DNA of 64,000 nt from Nocardia ninae NBRC 108245 (GCF_007990755.1 NZ_BJXA01000027.1:37896-101895), one strand, 5' to 3'; shown: positions 25,643-34,698, numbered from the stretch's first letter. Numbers and translations: made by a program. The notes: a model not told the origin generated them from the letters alone.

Positions 25643-27013
25643 TTAATGTCCCACAGATGCGAGTGCGTCCGCCACGGCTCGAGCGAAAAACTCCCCCAGG
25701 GCGACTGGCACGGCATTGCCGAGTTGTCGCATCTGTTCACCCCGAGGTCCAGATCCACGCCAGTCGTCAGGAAACGTCATCACTCGCGCTGTCTCACGAA
25801 CTGTCATGTACCGATGCTTGTAGCTCTGGCCGTCCTTCTCTCGTTCGTCCAGAAGCATTACCGACTCACCTCCAGGCACGCCGTGCACGCCTGCTTTCAC
25901 GGTCTTAGCGGGACGATCCAATTCATTCGGGGTGTGCCCTTTATAGATTCGCGCACCTGGCCATCCGATATGATCAGATATCCCCTTCGACTCTCCAAAA
26001 TTGAACTTCTCATGGAGTCGGCTCAAGTCGACTGGTGGCAGGGCGGGAAGGGGTATCTTTGAATCTGTGCCAAAACCTTGAATCGCATCTCGCAACGTGC
26101 GGAACGGCTTGAGGTCATCATCCTTGATGATTTTTGGTATACGGTCCTGTACTTTTCGGCGCACATGTAGGGGAACCTCGTGGCGCTGCCAGTAGGGTCC
26201 GTCATCTTTACGCATCGAACGGAACAACGCCGCCTCTGAGTACTGAGGGGTGCCTACATATTTCTCAAAAGCGTGAACGTCGACGCGGAGATCCGCTCGG
26301 AAGGCCACCAGAACGACGCGGTTACGGACTTGAGGGACGCCGTATTCGGCAGCATTTACCGCAACCTTCACGACCTTGTAGTGTTCCGAGTCTTCGTCGT
26401 CGGCAATATTGGGCTGTCGAAGGATTTTGGTCAGCCTACTATTGTGGTCCTGCCACCGGTCCTCGGGATCCCTCTGCTCAAAGGGAAGCCTGAGCTCATT
26501 CTGTATGTACTCGAAATATTCGGCGAACGACGGCCGAAGTAGTCCCCGGACGTTCTCGCAGATCACCGCCTTCGGTCTAATTTGACGGACTGCCTCGAAC
26601 ATCGCGGGAAACATATTTCGTTTGTCCTCGTCACCCTTGGCGACCCCCCCGGCGCTGAACGGCTGGCAGGGCGGGCCACCGGCAAGCACCGCGACTTTGC
26701 CGCACAGGGCGGACATGTCGAGATCCTGGACATCTCCGGGATATAGTGGCGCCGGCTGGCCTGGTTCCGGGGGGACAGGGCGGACGCGTTCGACCGAGCC
26801 CATGGGGCGGGCATCGTGAATGCGCTCGATGCCATCCATACCCAAGGTCTTCGGATCGCTGCGTTCCAGAGTCTCGCACGCCCGACTGTTGAACTCGTTG
26901 AACAGCAGTGGGCGGAAACCGGCTCGATGGACCCCCATCGCCAGCCCGCCCCCACCAGCAAAAAGCTCCACACTCGTACGTAGGGGGGTGGCTTCACTTT
27001 GCTGCTCAGGCAT
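25643..27013 (-). CDS. DNA (cytosine-5-)-methyltransferase
   Basis: 456-residue C5 methylase. Motif I is VELFAGGGGLAMG (about residue 15), the catalytic cysteine is C116 in GGPPCQPFSAGG (motif IV), motif VI is ENV at 153-155, QVRNRVVLVAF is motif VIII, and RQLGNAVPVALG near the end is motif X. The target-recognition region lies between VIII and IX. With the Eco29kI-like nuclease next door the site may resemble CCGCGG, but this is a guess. Start ATG 27013; the frame is open upstream to 27190. It is divergent from the nuclease gene with about 200 bp between. Confidence 0.96.
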   Translation of the reverse strand: MPEQQSEATPLRTSVELFAGGGGLAMGVHRAGFRPLLFNEFNSRACETLERSDPKTLGMDGIERIHDARPMGSVERVRPVPPEPGQPAPLYPGDVQDLDMSALCGKVAVLAGGPPCQPFSAGGVAKGDEDKRNMFPAMFEAVRQIRPKAVICENVRGLLRPSFAEYFEYIQNELRLPFEQRDPEDRWQDHNSRLTKILRQPNIADDEDSEHYKVVKVAVNAAEYGVPQVRNRVVLVAFRADLRVDVHAFEKYVGTPQYSEAALFRSMRKDDGPYWQRHEVPLHVRRKVQDRIPKIIKDDDLKPFRTLRDAIQGFGTDSKIPLPALPPVDLSRLHEKFNFGESKGISDHIGWPGARIYKGHTPNELDRPAKTVKAGVHGVPGGESVMLLDEREKDGQSYKHRYMTVRETARVMTFPDDWRGSGPRGEQMRQLGNAVPVALGEFFARAVADALASVGH

Positions 27014-27211
27014 GCGGGAACCATACCGCGGGGCATGCTCGAACGCACGTGCGACACGGCGAGTCGATCGCGTTCTGCGGATCTGTGGTCCGGATAGGCG
27101 GCGCCGCCCGTTTCCCGATGCGTTAGCGTCTCGGATGAGTCCTCCATCCTTGAGCCGCCGGGTACGCTCATCGGTCGAGAAGGCAATCACGTATGGGAGG
27201 GCGCAAGTCGG

Positions 27212-27991
27212 GTGTCGGAGAGTGGTGAATTCAGGCTCAGCATCATGAGGGCGCTGGGGGACCAGCTGGCGGACGGGCTACGAAGATTGACGCCAGCACC
27301 CCTCGATATGACTAGAATCGGGAAATTAGAGGCCCGTCCGGGTGTCTACCAGCTTTACGAAGGTGGCTGTCTCGTATACGTAGGTAAAGCTGATAAATCT
27401 CTACCCCAGCGGCTGACTAAACACTATGTAAAGCTGACGGCACGGCTGGCCCTGGGGCCTATGACCTTTACATGTCTCTATGTCGATGAGGATTTGCACG
27501 CGGTCGCGCCTGAGCGTCTGTTGATTCAACGCCAGAAGGATCAAGGGCTTGCTCAATGGAACTTTAATGGATTCGGAAGTAATGATCCAGGGAGGAATAG
27601 AGATGAAACGCTCTTCGAGTCGAACCATTTCGACTCCCTTCATCCTGCGGATTTGGCTCACGTATGCAAGGGCCTCAGGGCTAACGTATACAGAGCTGAT
27701 CTGCTGCTAAAGCAGATCAAAGCCGTTCTGCCCTATCTGTTCCGCTATGAGTCAGCGAGTTTCCACAGACAGGTTGAGGTCCGAGTTGACCACGACGATC
27801 CGACGGCAGATGAGCTCTTCGCCGCCGTGGGTATCGCCATCAACAAAGCGGATCCCAAGTGGCGGATCACGGCACTGCCGGGGTATGTGATCATGTACCC
27901 GAAGCCAGGACCGTATCCCAGCGCGCGTAGGCAGTATCCAGCTCCCGTGAAGCCGAATACCGCTGGGCGGGTAGACATTTCGTGGGCATGA
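27212..27991 (+). CDS. GIY-YIG type II restriction endonuclease, Eco29kI-like
   Basis: 259-residue protein. GVYQLY (44-49) and LVYVGKA (54-60) are the GIY and YIG strands. R67 and H71 stand four apart as the catalytic Arg/His of Eco29kI do, and E101 and N117 (in WNFNGFG) fit the metal-binding Glu and the Asn. GFGSNDPG...LHP also matches the Eco29kI/NgoMIII group. It should cut unmethylated sites of the divergent methylase. Start is GTG 27212. Base composition is lower in GC than the chromosome. Confidence 0.8.
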   Translation: MSESGEFRLSIMRALGDQLADGLRRLTPAPLDMTRIGKLEARPGVYQLYEGGCLVYVGKADKSLPQRLTKHYVKLTARLALGPMTFTCLYVDEDLHAVAPERLLIQRQKDQGLAQWNFNGFGSNDPGRNRDETLFESNHFDSLHPADLAHVCKGLRANVYRADLLLKQIKAVLPYLFRYESASFHRQVEVRVDHDDPTADELFAAVGIAINKADPKWRITALPGYVIMYPKPGPYPSARRQYPAPVKPNTAGRVDISWA

Positions 27992-28221
27992 TACGAGCGG
28001 AAGGTGGCGTCGGGCGTCGATCGCTAGTAGATTCTGCCAAAATGGTGCGTCATTGGTGATCGACCAGTATCCGCCGGAGGGCGGGATCAAACGTATCCGG
28101 AGAGGGCAGGGCAGCTGACCGTGTTAGCGGCTGTTTCACATGGACGAGCACGTGCCGCGAGCGGCGGGAGCTCGTATATTTACTTTAGCAACTCGTATAC
28201 TCTTAGACAACAAGGAGCCTA

Positions 28222-28992
28222 GTGACTACGGCGGTGCTCGCGCCTTGCTTGCAGGACAGTGTGAATCGATACGCGCGTGCGCTAATCGTACCGTCGCGGC
28301 TACTCGCCCTACATCCCAGGAAGGCTGGTGGGGCGGGTAATGCCGCTGCCCTGGCACCGGCGATCGTGCTCGGCGTGATCTCGGCATTCGAAGGGTTTGT
28401 GGAGGACTTTTCCGCGACAGCTTTCCACCTGCAAGGGCGAAGCTTCGGGCAAATAGTCAAGAAGGTGAACTTTAGTAACCCCGACGTTGAGCAATTTGAA
28501 GCTCTAGTCAAGAAAGAGTTTCCAATCCTAGCACCAATGATCGGAGACGACTTCTCGGTTGACGTCTGGGATCCACCCGAAGTCGGCACCCGGCTGTGGG
28601 AGCCCGCGCGGGTCGGCTGGCCTCAAGCCCGACACACTGCTGGAGGCTGGATGCAGGTGCGGCACTGCTTGGCTCACGGGCTCGCCAGTGGCTGGCAGAG
28701 TGAGGTGTGGCCCGGCCCGGTGAAAGCGAACGCGACACCCGCTTCAGCGGTCCTGAAGCCTATGAAAGATGGCAAACACTCACTCGTCCTTCATGGGGCG
28801 ATTACTTGCGCGCGGGTCTACAGGGCGGCCGCTGAGCATCTCGGAAGACTCATAGCGGCCCAGGTGGGTGAGACGACTTCGTGGTCTAAACTGCCAGATT
28901 TTCCGATGTATAAGACCTCATTGGAAGAGTATTTGGCCGCCAACCCGCCAAGGGGGAATGAAGACAATCCAGGAGTCCTCACCTCCGAGTAA
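28222..28992 (+). CDS. HEPN-motif protein, putative RNase of the restriction island
   Basis: 256-residue helical protein. R147-x4-H152 in QVRHCLAHG is the catalytic signature of HEPN RNases, and the preceding helices (EGFVEDFSATAFHLQG) carry the conserved acidic positions. It resembles the MAE_28990-type HEPN proteins found beside defence genes. GTG 28222 has an excellent AAGGAG 5 bases upstream. It lies downstream of the endonuclease on the same strand, 230 bp away, and belongs to the island. A role as a backup abortive-infection effector is inferred. Confidence 0.72.
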   Translation: MTTAVLAPCLQDSVNRYARALIVPSRLLALHPRKAGGAGNAAALAPAIVLGVISAFEGFVEDFSATAFHLQGRSFGQIVKKVNFSNPDVEQFEALVKKEFPILAPMIGDDFSVDVWDPPEVGTRLWEPARVGWPQARHTAGGWMQVRHCLAHGLASGWQSEVWPGPVKANATPASAVLKPMKDGKHSLVLHGAITCARVYRAAAEHLGRLIAAQVGETTSWSKLPDFPMYKTSLEEYLAANPPRGNEDNPGVLTSE

Positions 28993-29297
28993 ATTTCCGC
29001 GTCGATACACTCATCTGAGTTTGTACCAGTGCATTAAAGCTCGTCGGTAAAATTGAGAAACCCCTGTTCCGAAAGGCGCATCAGACTGGAGAGTGTTCCC
29101 CACCGCAGGAGGTACCGGCTGCATTCTATGCAGCGTTCGAATGCGCCGTGCCACATGGCATCCGGATGTGAACGACAGTGACGGTGGAGTTCCTTCGGCT
29201 GCTGACGATCCCGACGCCCGAGCGAGACGCTCGCCTGTAACGGGTGCAAAATGGCAGTATGGAGAGTCTTGCCGCGCCGACGCCGGGGCGCTGTGGC
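28993..29297. other. island right end, gene-free
   Basis: About 305 bp between the HEPN gene and the right direct repeat. An open frame continues in from 29093 to the DUF255 start but has no coding character. This segment must now supply the promoter for the intact DUF255 gene, because the original upstream region lies left of the stub. Confidence 0.5.
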
Positions 29298-29445
29298 ACG
29301 GTGGAGTCATGAATCGGCTCGGGAACGCGACCTCTCCGTACCTGCGGCAGCATGCGGACAATCCGGTGCATTGGCAAGAGTGGGATGCGGCGGCGCTGGG
29401 GGAGGCGCGGGAGCGCGATGTGCCGATTTTGTTGTCGGTGGGGTA
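29298..29445. repeat. long direct repeat flanking the restriction island, right copy
   Basis: Identical to 24578-24725 over 148 bp and part of the intact DUF255 gene (first 45 codons plus 11 leader bases). The distance between copies is exactly 4720 bp. Confidence 0.97.
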
Positions 29446-31357
29446 CGCGAGCTGTCACTGGTGTCATGTGATGGCGCACGAGTCGTTCGAGGATGTCGCT
29501 ACTGCGGAGTTGATGAATGCGAACTTCGTGTGTGTGAAGGTGGATCGGGAGGAACGGCCTGATCTGGACGCGGTGTACATGAATGCGACCGTGGCGATGA
29601 CGGGGCAGGGGGGCTGGCCGATGACGTGCTTCCTCACGCCGAAGGGGGAGCCGTTCTACTGCGGTACGTATTACCCGAAGTTGCCGCGGGGTGGGATGCC
29701 GTCGTTCACGCAGTTGCTCACCGCGATCACCGAGACTTGGCAGCAGCGGCGCGATGAGGTGCACAAGGCGTCGGCGCAGGTGACCGAGGCGCTGCGGGCG
29801 CAGGCCGGGGGGTTGCCGGACTCGGATCTCACGCTCAGTGCGGAGCTGCTCGATCATGCGGTGGCGGCGGTGCTGCGGGATGAGGATCCCGAGCATGCGG
29901 GATTCGGTGGGGCGCCGAAGTTTCCGCCGTCGGCGTTGCTGGAGGGTTTGCTGCGCAGTTGGGAACGGACCCGTGATCCGGCTGTTCTCGCGGCGGTGAC
30001 TCGGACGGCCGATGCTATGGCGCGGGGTGGGATCTACGACCAGTTGCGCGGGGGTTTCGCGCGTTACTCTGTCGATCCGGCCTGGGTGATACCGCATTTC
30101 GAGAAGATGTTGTACGACAATGCCCAATTGCTGCGTGCCTATGGGCATTTGGCTCGGCGCGCGCCGGTTGACGAGCCGGGGTCGTTGGCGCGCCGGGTCA
30201 CTCGGGAAACCGTGCAGTTCCTGCTCGATGACCTGGGGACCGAGCACGGCGGCTTTGCCTCTGCCCTCGACGCGGACACCCACCTCGAACCCGGCCAGCC
30301 CGGTGTGGAGGGGGCGACCTACGTCTGGACACCAGCCGAGCTGGTCGGCGAACTCGGGCCGATCGACGGTGCCTGGGCCGCAGAGTTTTTCGGCGTGAGC
30401 ACCGCGGGAAACTTCGAGCAGGGCACCTCGGTGCTCACCCGATACACCGATCCCGCGCCTGCCGATACCGATCGGCTCGAGCAAGTCCGCGCCGCGCTGT
30501 GCAAGGCGCGTGACAGCCGTCCGCAACCGGACCGCGACGACAAGGTGGTCACCGCCTGGAACGGAATGGCCATAACGGCATTGGCGGAAGCGGGAGCCGC
30601 ACTCGGCGCGGCTGACTGGGTGTCCGCCGCAGTCCGCTGCGCCCGATTCCTGTTGTCCGAGCACGTGGTCGACGGCCGGGTGCGCCGCGCCTCGCTCAAC
30701 GGTGTCGCGGGTGCGTCGCCCGGCGTGCTGGAGGACTACGCATGGCTCGTCACCGGTCTGCTGGCCCTGCATCAGGCCACCGGCGAACTCGATTGGCTCG
30801 ATGAGGCACAACGGTTGCTGGACACGGCAATCCAGCACTTCGCCGACCCGAACATCCCGGGCAGCTGGTTCGATACCGCCGACGATGCCGAAATCCTGGT
30901 CACCCGTCCCCGTGATCCCATCGACGGTGCCACCCCCGCCGGTGCGTCCTCGCTCGCCGAGGCGCTGCTCACCGCGGCCGCGGTCAGCGAGGCGGACCGA
31001 GCCGTCCCGTACTTCGCGCTGGCCGAACAAACCCTGCAGCGCGGCGCCGTCGTCCTGGCACGCGCGCCGCGGTCGGCGGGCCAGTGGCTCACGGTCGCCG
31101 AGGCCGCGCTCCGCGGTCCCCTTCAGGTCGCCATCGCCGCCGAAGCTCCGGGCGAGTCCAGTGCACTGCTCGCCGCCGCTCGTGCCGCGGCACCTGGCGG
31201 CACGATAGTCATTGCCGCCCCGCCGAACTCGGTTCCCCTGCTGGCCGACCGACCGCTGGTGCACGGCGAGCCTGCCGCCTACGTCTGCCGCGGCTCGGTC
31301 TGTGACTTGCCGGTATCCACCGTCGCCGAGCTGCAGGAAGCCTTGGCACGGCCGTAG
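29309..31357 (+). CDS. DUF255 thioredoxin-domain protein (YyaL/Rv1084-like)
   Basis: 682-residue cytosolic protein. The N-terminal DUF255 thioredoxin-like domain (1-165) has the CxxC site in YASCHWCHVM (about residue 49), then an alpha/alpha toroid related to glycosyl hydrolases and epimerases (GGIYDQLRGGFARYSVD, FEKMLYDNAQLLRAYG). Length fits Rv1084 (673). The precise reaction of this conserved family is unknown. The ATG at 29309 lies within the duplicated segment; everything upstream of 29298 is island sequence. Confidence 0.95.
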   Translation: MNRLGNATSPYLRQHADNPVHWQEWDAAALGEARERDVPILLSVGYASCHWCHVMAHESFEDVATAELMNANFVCVKVDREERPDLDAVYMNATVAMTGQGGWPMTCFLTPKGEPFYCGTYYPKLPRGGMPSFTQLLTAITETWQQRRDEVHKASAQVTEALRAQAGGLPDSDLTLSAELLDHAVAAVLRDEDPEHAGFGGAPKFPPSALLEGLLRSWERTRDPAVLAAVTRTADAMARGGIYDQLRGGFARYSVDPAWVIPHFEKMLYDNAQLLRAYGHLARRAPVDEPGSLARRVTRETVQFLLDDLGTEHGGFASALDADTHLEPGQPGVEGATYVWTPAELVGELGPIDGAWAAEFFGVSTAGNFEQGTSVLTRYTDPAPADTDRLEQVRAALCKARDSRPQPDRDDKVVTAWNGMAITALAEAGAALGAADWVSAAVRCARFLLSEHVVDGRVRRASLNGVAGASPGVLEDYAWLVTGLLALHQATGELDWLDEAQRLLDTAIQHFADPNIPGSWFDTADDAEILVTRPRDPIDGATPAGASSLAEALLTAAAVSEADRAVPYFALAEQTLQRGAVVLARAPRSAGQWLTVAEAALRGPLQVAIAAEAPGESSALLAAARAAAPGGTIVIAAPPNSVPLLADRPLVHGEPAAYVCRGSVCDLPVSTVAELQEALARP

Positions 31358-31367
31358 CGGCGCGGCG

Positions 31368-32954
31368 TCAGTCGGTTTCCGTTGCGGCGGTACGAACCTC
31401 GACGACCGCGCTGCGCTCGATCGTCGGGTCGGCGGTCCCGGACGGTGCCATGTCGGCCCCCGGTACGGCGGCGGCCGGGTGGTCCAGATCGGTCCAGCAT
31501 GCGGTCGGCTTCTTCATGCCGCGCAGCAGGATCGTCTCGTAGAGCGTCCATTTCGTGCGCTCGTGCTCCGCAGCGGCCTCGATGACCGCGCCGCTCACCA
31601 GAATTCGGTGTGGCACCTCTTTGGCCTCGGTGGTGAGCCTGGCCGCCTCGTTGACCGCATCACCGATAACGGTGTACTCCAACCGAGTGTCGGTGCCGAC
31701 ATCGCCCGCGAACACCCGACCGTGCGCGACACCGATGCCGATATCGAGTTCACCGGCCGCGACCACCTCGTCCCGGATCCGTCGAGCCGCGCGCAAAGCA
31801 GGAGTCGCGTTGTCCCGCAGGGCGATCGGTGCGCCGAAGATACACAGCGCGGCATCACCCTCGAACTTGTTGACCAGCCCGTTGTTCTCCTCTGTCGCCG
31901 TCACAACGGTCGCGAGCAACCGATTGAGCTTGGCGACGAACTCCTCGGGCGGCAACCCGGTGGACAGTTCGACCGAGCCGGTCACGTCGACGAACAGCGC
32001 GGTCACCACCCGCACGTCACCGGTCAGATCCACCCCGCCGGCCAGCGCGCGCTCGGCCACCTCGGTGCCGACGTGCCTGCCGAAAAGGTCCCGCATCCGT
32101 TGGCGCTCACGCAGATTGGCGACCAGCTCGTTGACCGAGTTCTCCAGCCGCCCGATCTCGCTGGTGCTGCCCACCGGGACGCGCACATCGAGGTCGCCCC
32201 GGGTGATGCGGTCCAGCGCCCGGCGCAAGGTGCGCATCGGCGTGGCCACCGCACGGGCCAGGAAGGCGGTGGCCAGCGCGCCGACCCCGAGGCCGACCAC
32301 CGAGAGGTAGATGGCGGTGCGCACCCGGTCGGACGGGTCGGCCACCGGATTGGCCAGCACCACGATCAGCATCAGCAGCGGCAATGCCGCCGCGACCGCC
32401 CAGCTCACCACCACCCGGACCAGCACCGACGAACTCCAGTGCATGGTGGGTCCGAGCACCGCAGCCACGATCGGAATGGTCGGCCGGATCAGCCGATCGA
32501 CGATGAGGAACGTGATCCCTACCGATTCGAACCCGCCGAAGGTGAACAGGGCCGCCATCACCGCGGGATCGTTGTCCGGCGTCAGCCGCATCAGCATCAC
32601 CGTGGCGACGATGACACCGGTGATCCATACCACGAACGCGCGTGCGGTGATGGTGATCGGCAGCCGGAGCAGCTGCCGCGCCTCCTCCTCGGTCGGTTTC
32701 CGCCCTTGATCGAGCCAGCCGAAATGCGAGGAGCGGTCCCGGATGGCGAGCGCGACCCCGGCCACGAAGCCGATCGAGGGATAGATACCCACCAGCGCGG
32801 TGGAGCGGATCCAGTCGGGGCCGAGCCTGCTGAGCGAGCCGCTGAGCCACAGCTCGGTGATGATGACGGCCAGACCGCTGAGATTGGCGGTGATCACCAC
32901 CGCCGCCAGCCCCGCGCGGGCTTTGAGGGCCCAGATGACCAGCCGGGCGATCAT
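31368..32954 (-). CDS. class III adenylate cyclase, six-TM plus HAMP
   Basis: 528-residue membrane cyclase making cAMP from ATP. Residues 1-245 hold about six transmembrane helices, then a HAMP linker (ATPMRTLRRALDRITRGDLDVRVPVG) and the catalytic domain from about 315. Metal-binding Asp residues are in LFVDVTGSVELS and the substrate-binding Lys/Asp in VNKFEGDAALCIFG and YTVIGDAVNEAARL, the last also holding the transition-state Asn and Arg. The layout is that of M. tuberculosis Rv1318c-1320c/Rv3645. Convergent with DUF255. Confidence 0.93.
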   Translation of the reverse strand: MIARLVIWALKARAGLAAVVITANLSGLAVIITELWLSGSLSRLGPDWIRSTALVGIYPSIGFVAGVALAIRDRSSHFGWLDQGRKPTEEEARQLLRLPITITARAFVVWITGVIVATVMLMRLTPDNDPAVMAALFTFGGFESVGITFLIVDRLIRPTIPIVAAVLGPTMHWSSSVLVRVVVSWAVAAALPLLMLIVVLANPVADPSDRVRTAIYLSVVGLGVGALATAFLARAVATPMRTLRRALDRITRGDLDVRVPVGSTSEIGRLENSVNELVANLRERQRMRDLFGRHVGTEVAERALAGGVDLTGDVRVVTALFVDVTGSVELSTGLPPEEFVAKLNRLLATVVTATEENNGLVNKFEGDAALCIFGAPIALRDNATPALRAARRIRDEVVAAGELDIGIGVAHGRVFAGDVGTDTRLEYTVIGDAVNEAARLTTEAKEVPHRILVSGAVIEAAAEHERTKWTLYETILLRGMKKPTACWTDLDHPAAAVPGADMAPSGTADPTIERSAVVEVRTAATETD

Positions 32955-33050
32955 GGCGTTCGCACGCGCACGACGGCCCGTCCGGGCAGCGCGACGCTGC
33001 GAACGGCAGTGACTAGGAACACGATCGAGCAGCTTAGCCGTTGGTGCTGG

Positions 33051-33767
33051 TCACCGGAGGACGACGAGCCAGACCGCCACATAGTGGGTGAGCGCAGCGA
33101 GCACGGTCGCGGCATGGAAGAACTCGTGATGACCGAAAACGGTCGGCCACGGGTTGGGCCACTTCGTGGCGTAGAGGATCGCGCCACCGCTGTAGAGCAG
33201 CCCGCCGACCAGCAGCAGGATCAGCGGCGCGATGCCGATCTGGGTGTTCAGCTGCCCGGCGACCGGCACGATCGCCCAGCCGAGCAGCAGGTAGAGCGGC
33301 ACGCCGACCCAGACGGGGGCGGTGGGCCACAACAGTTTCAAGGCGACACCCGCCAGCGCGCCTGCCCATACCACTAGGAGCAGCGTCTGTCCGGTGCGGC
33401 CGGGCAGACCGAGCAGTGCGAACGGTGTGTAGCTGCCCGCGATGAACAGGAAGATCATCGAGTGATCCGCGCGCTTCATCCGGATCCGGGCCTGCGGTGT
33501 CGGCCAGGTCACCCGGTGATAGATGGCACTGATGCCGAACAGCCCGCATACCGTCAGCCCGTAGATGGCGGTGGACCAGCCTGCCGTCGCGGAGAGGGTG
33601 GCGGCCCTGGCGACCAGCACGATCGCGGCGATCGCCGCGATGCCGACCGCCCAGGTGTGGATCCAGCCACGCATCCTGGGTTTGAGCAGCGCGTCGGGCG
33701 CCGACTCGGCGGCTGACCCCGATCCTTCGGTCACTCCGGTGTCTGCCGCACCGACCGATTCGGACAC
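33051..33767 (-). CDS. hemolysin III / PAQR-family membrane protein (Rv1085c-like)
   Basis: 238-residue protein with seven hydrophobic segments and the HlyIII/YqfA signatures: SAIYHRVTWP (metal-site His near residue 83), MIFLFIAGSYTPFALL and FGHHEFFHAATVLAALTHY with the paired His residues. These belong to the PAQR superfamily, probably zinc-dependent membrane hydrolases; haemolysis is a historical name. The start is GTG 33767 behind AGGAGGTAACTC, one of the best ribosome binding sites in the window. Confidence 0.92.
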   Translation of the reverse strand: MSESVGAADTGVTEGSGSAAESAPDALLKPRMRGWIHTWAVGIAAIAAIVLVARAATLSATAGWSTAIYGLTVCGLFGISAIYHRVTWPTPQARIRMKRADHSMIFLFIAGSYTPFALLGLPGRTGQTLLLVVWAGALAGVALKLLWPTAPVWVGVPLYLLLGWAIVPVAGQLNTQIGIAPLILLLVGGLLYSGGAILYATKWPNPWPTVFGHHEFFHAATVLAALTHYVAVWLVVLR

Positions 33768-33888
33768 GAGTTACCTCCTGGTTGAACTCACCGGTAACCT
33801 ACGGAACCGTAGGTTTCGGCTCTTCGTCACTGTACCGGGAGCATCCGGTCGCTGCCGGGATCGTGCCGGTGGGGCGTAGGGTGGCCGC

Positions 33889-34668
33889 GTGGAGCTTCCG
33901 GTTCAGGTGCGGGGTTTGCCGTATCGCATCTACGAAGCCCGGCTCATGAAGCAGCTGGCCGGCAAACAACATCCCCGACACGTCGCGGTGATGTGTGATG
34001 GTAATCGGCGGTGGGCCCGGGAAAACGGATTCACCGATGTGAGCCACGGACATCGGGTCGGCGCCGTGAAGATCGCCGAGCTGGTCGGCTGGTGTCAGGC
34101 CGAGGGCATCGAGATGGTCACCGTCTACCTGCTCTCCACCGAGAACCTGCAGCGCGACCCCGACGAGCTGGAGACGCTGTTCGAGGTGATCACCGACGTG
34201 GTCGAGGAACTCTCGGCGCCGGAAGAGAATTGGAGCGTGCGGATCGTCGGCTCGCTCGACGGGTTCCCGGAGCTGATCGCGAAGCGCATGCGCACCGCCG
34301 CCGAACGCACCGAGGGCCGCGACGGGGTGCACGTGAACGTGGCCATCGGCTACGGCGGCAGGCAGGAGATCACCGACGCGGTGCGCTCGCTCGTCCGCCA
34401 GGAGATCGCCGCGGGGGAGACCGGCGAGGATCTCGTGCAGTCGATCACCGTGAACGCCATCGGCCAGCACCTCTACACCTCCGGTCAACCGGACCCGGAC
34501 CTGGTCATCCGCACCTCCGGAGAACAGCGACTCTCCGGATTCCTGCTGTGGCAGAGCGCATACTCGGAGATATGGTTCACCGAGGCATACTGGCCGGAAT
34601 TCCGGCGTGTGGACTTCCTGCGGGCACTGCGCGACTTCGCGGCACGGCACCGCCGCTTCGGGATCTGA
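33889..34668 (+). CDS. short-chain (2Z,6E)-farnesyl diphosphate synthase, cis-prenyltransferase (Rv1086-like)
   Basis: 259-residue cis-prenyltransferase that adds one isoprenyl unit to geranyl diphosphate, feeding decaprenyl phosphate for cell-wall arabinogalactan. Signature regions: VAVMCDGNRRWARENG with the catalytic Asp, STENLQRDP, VNVAIGYGGRQEI, and DLVIRTSGEQRLSGFLLWQSAYSE. The very high likeness to Rv1086, including the YTSGQPDPDLVIRTSGE block, supports the short-chain Z-FPP assignment rather than undecaprenyl synthesis. GTG start at 33889. Confidence 0.94.
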   Translation: MELPVQVRGLPYRIYEARLMKQLAGKQHPRHVAVMCDGNRRWARENGFTDVSHGHRVGAVKIAELVGWCQAEGIEMVTVYLLSTENLQRDPDELETLFEVITDVVEELSAPEENWSVRIVGSLDGFPELIAKRMRTAAERTEGRDGVHVNVAIGYGGRQEITDAVRSLVRQEIAAGETGEDLVQSITVNAIGQHLYTSGQPDPDLVIRTSGEQRLSGFLLWQSAYSEIWFTEAYWPEFRRVDFLRALRDFAARHRRFGI

Positions 34669-34698
34669 CGCCCGCCTCGAAACATCACGGGGCGCGTC

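Larger units (their letters stand above)
24726..29297. mobile_element. restriction-modification island inserted with long target duplication
   Basis: A 4.6-kb segment bounded by the 148-bp direct repeats. It encodes a Vsr nuclease, a cytosine-5 methylase, a GIY-YIG (Eco29kI-like) endonuclease and a HEPN-motif protein, and it is visibly AT-richer than the flanks, especially 26.3-28.6 kb. No integrase, transposase or terminal inverted repeat is seen. Movement of restriction-modification gene sets with long target duplications was described for Helicobacter pylori by Kobayashi and colleagues; the layout here fits that mode. Confidence 0.85.

Noticed and set aside
24566-29450. integrase-mediated island with att sites
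   Set aside because: No integrase, transposase or tRNA target is present, and the 148-bp identity is far longer than usual att sites.
29126-31264. 712-codon open frame on the minus strand across the DUF255 gene
   Set aside because: It mirrors the plus-strand gene, which has clear domain motifs; the minus reading is Arg/Gln/Gly-rich without motifs, typical of antisense frames in GC-rich DNA.
31212-33377. 721-codon open frame on the plus strand across the adenylate cyclase
   Set aside because: Antisense shadow of the cyclase and hemolysin III genes; low-complexity His/Arg/Asp composition.
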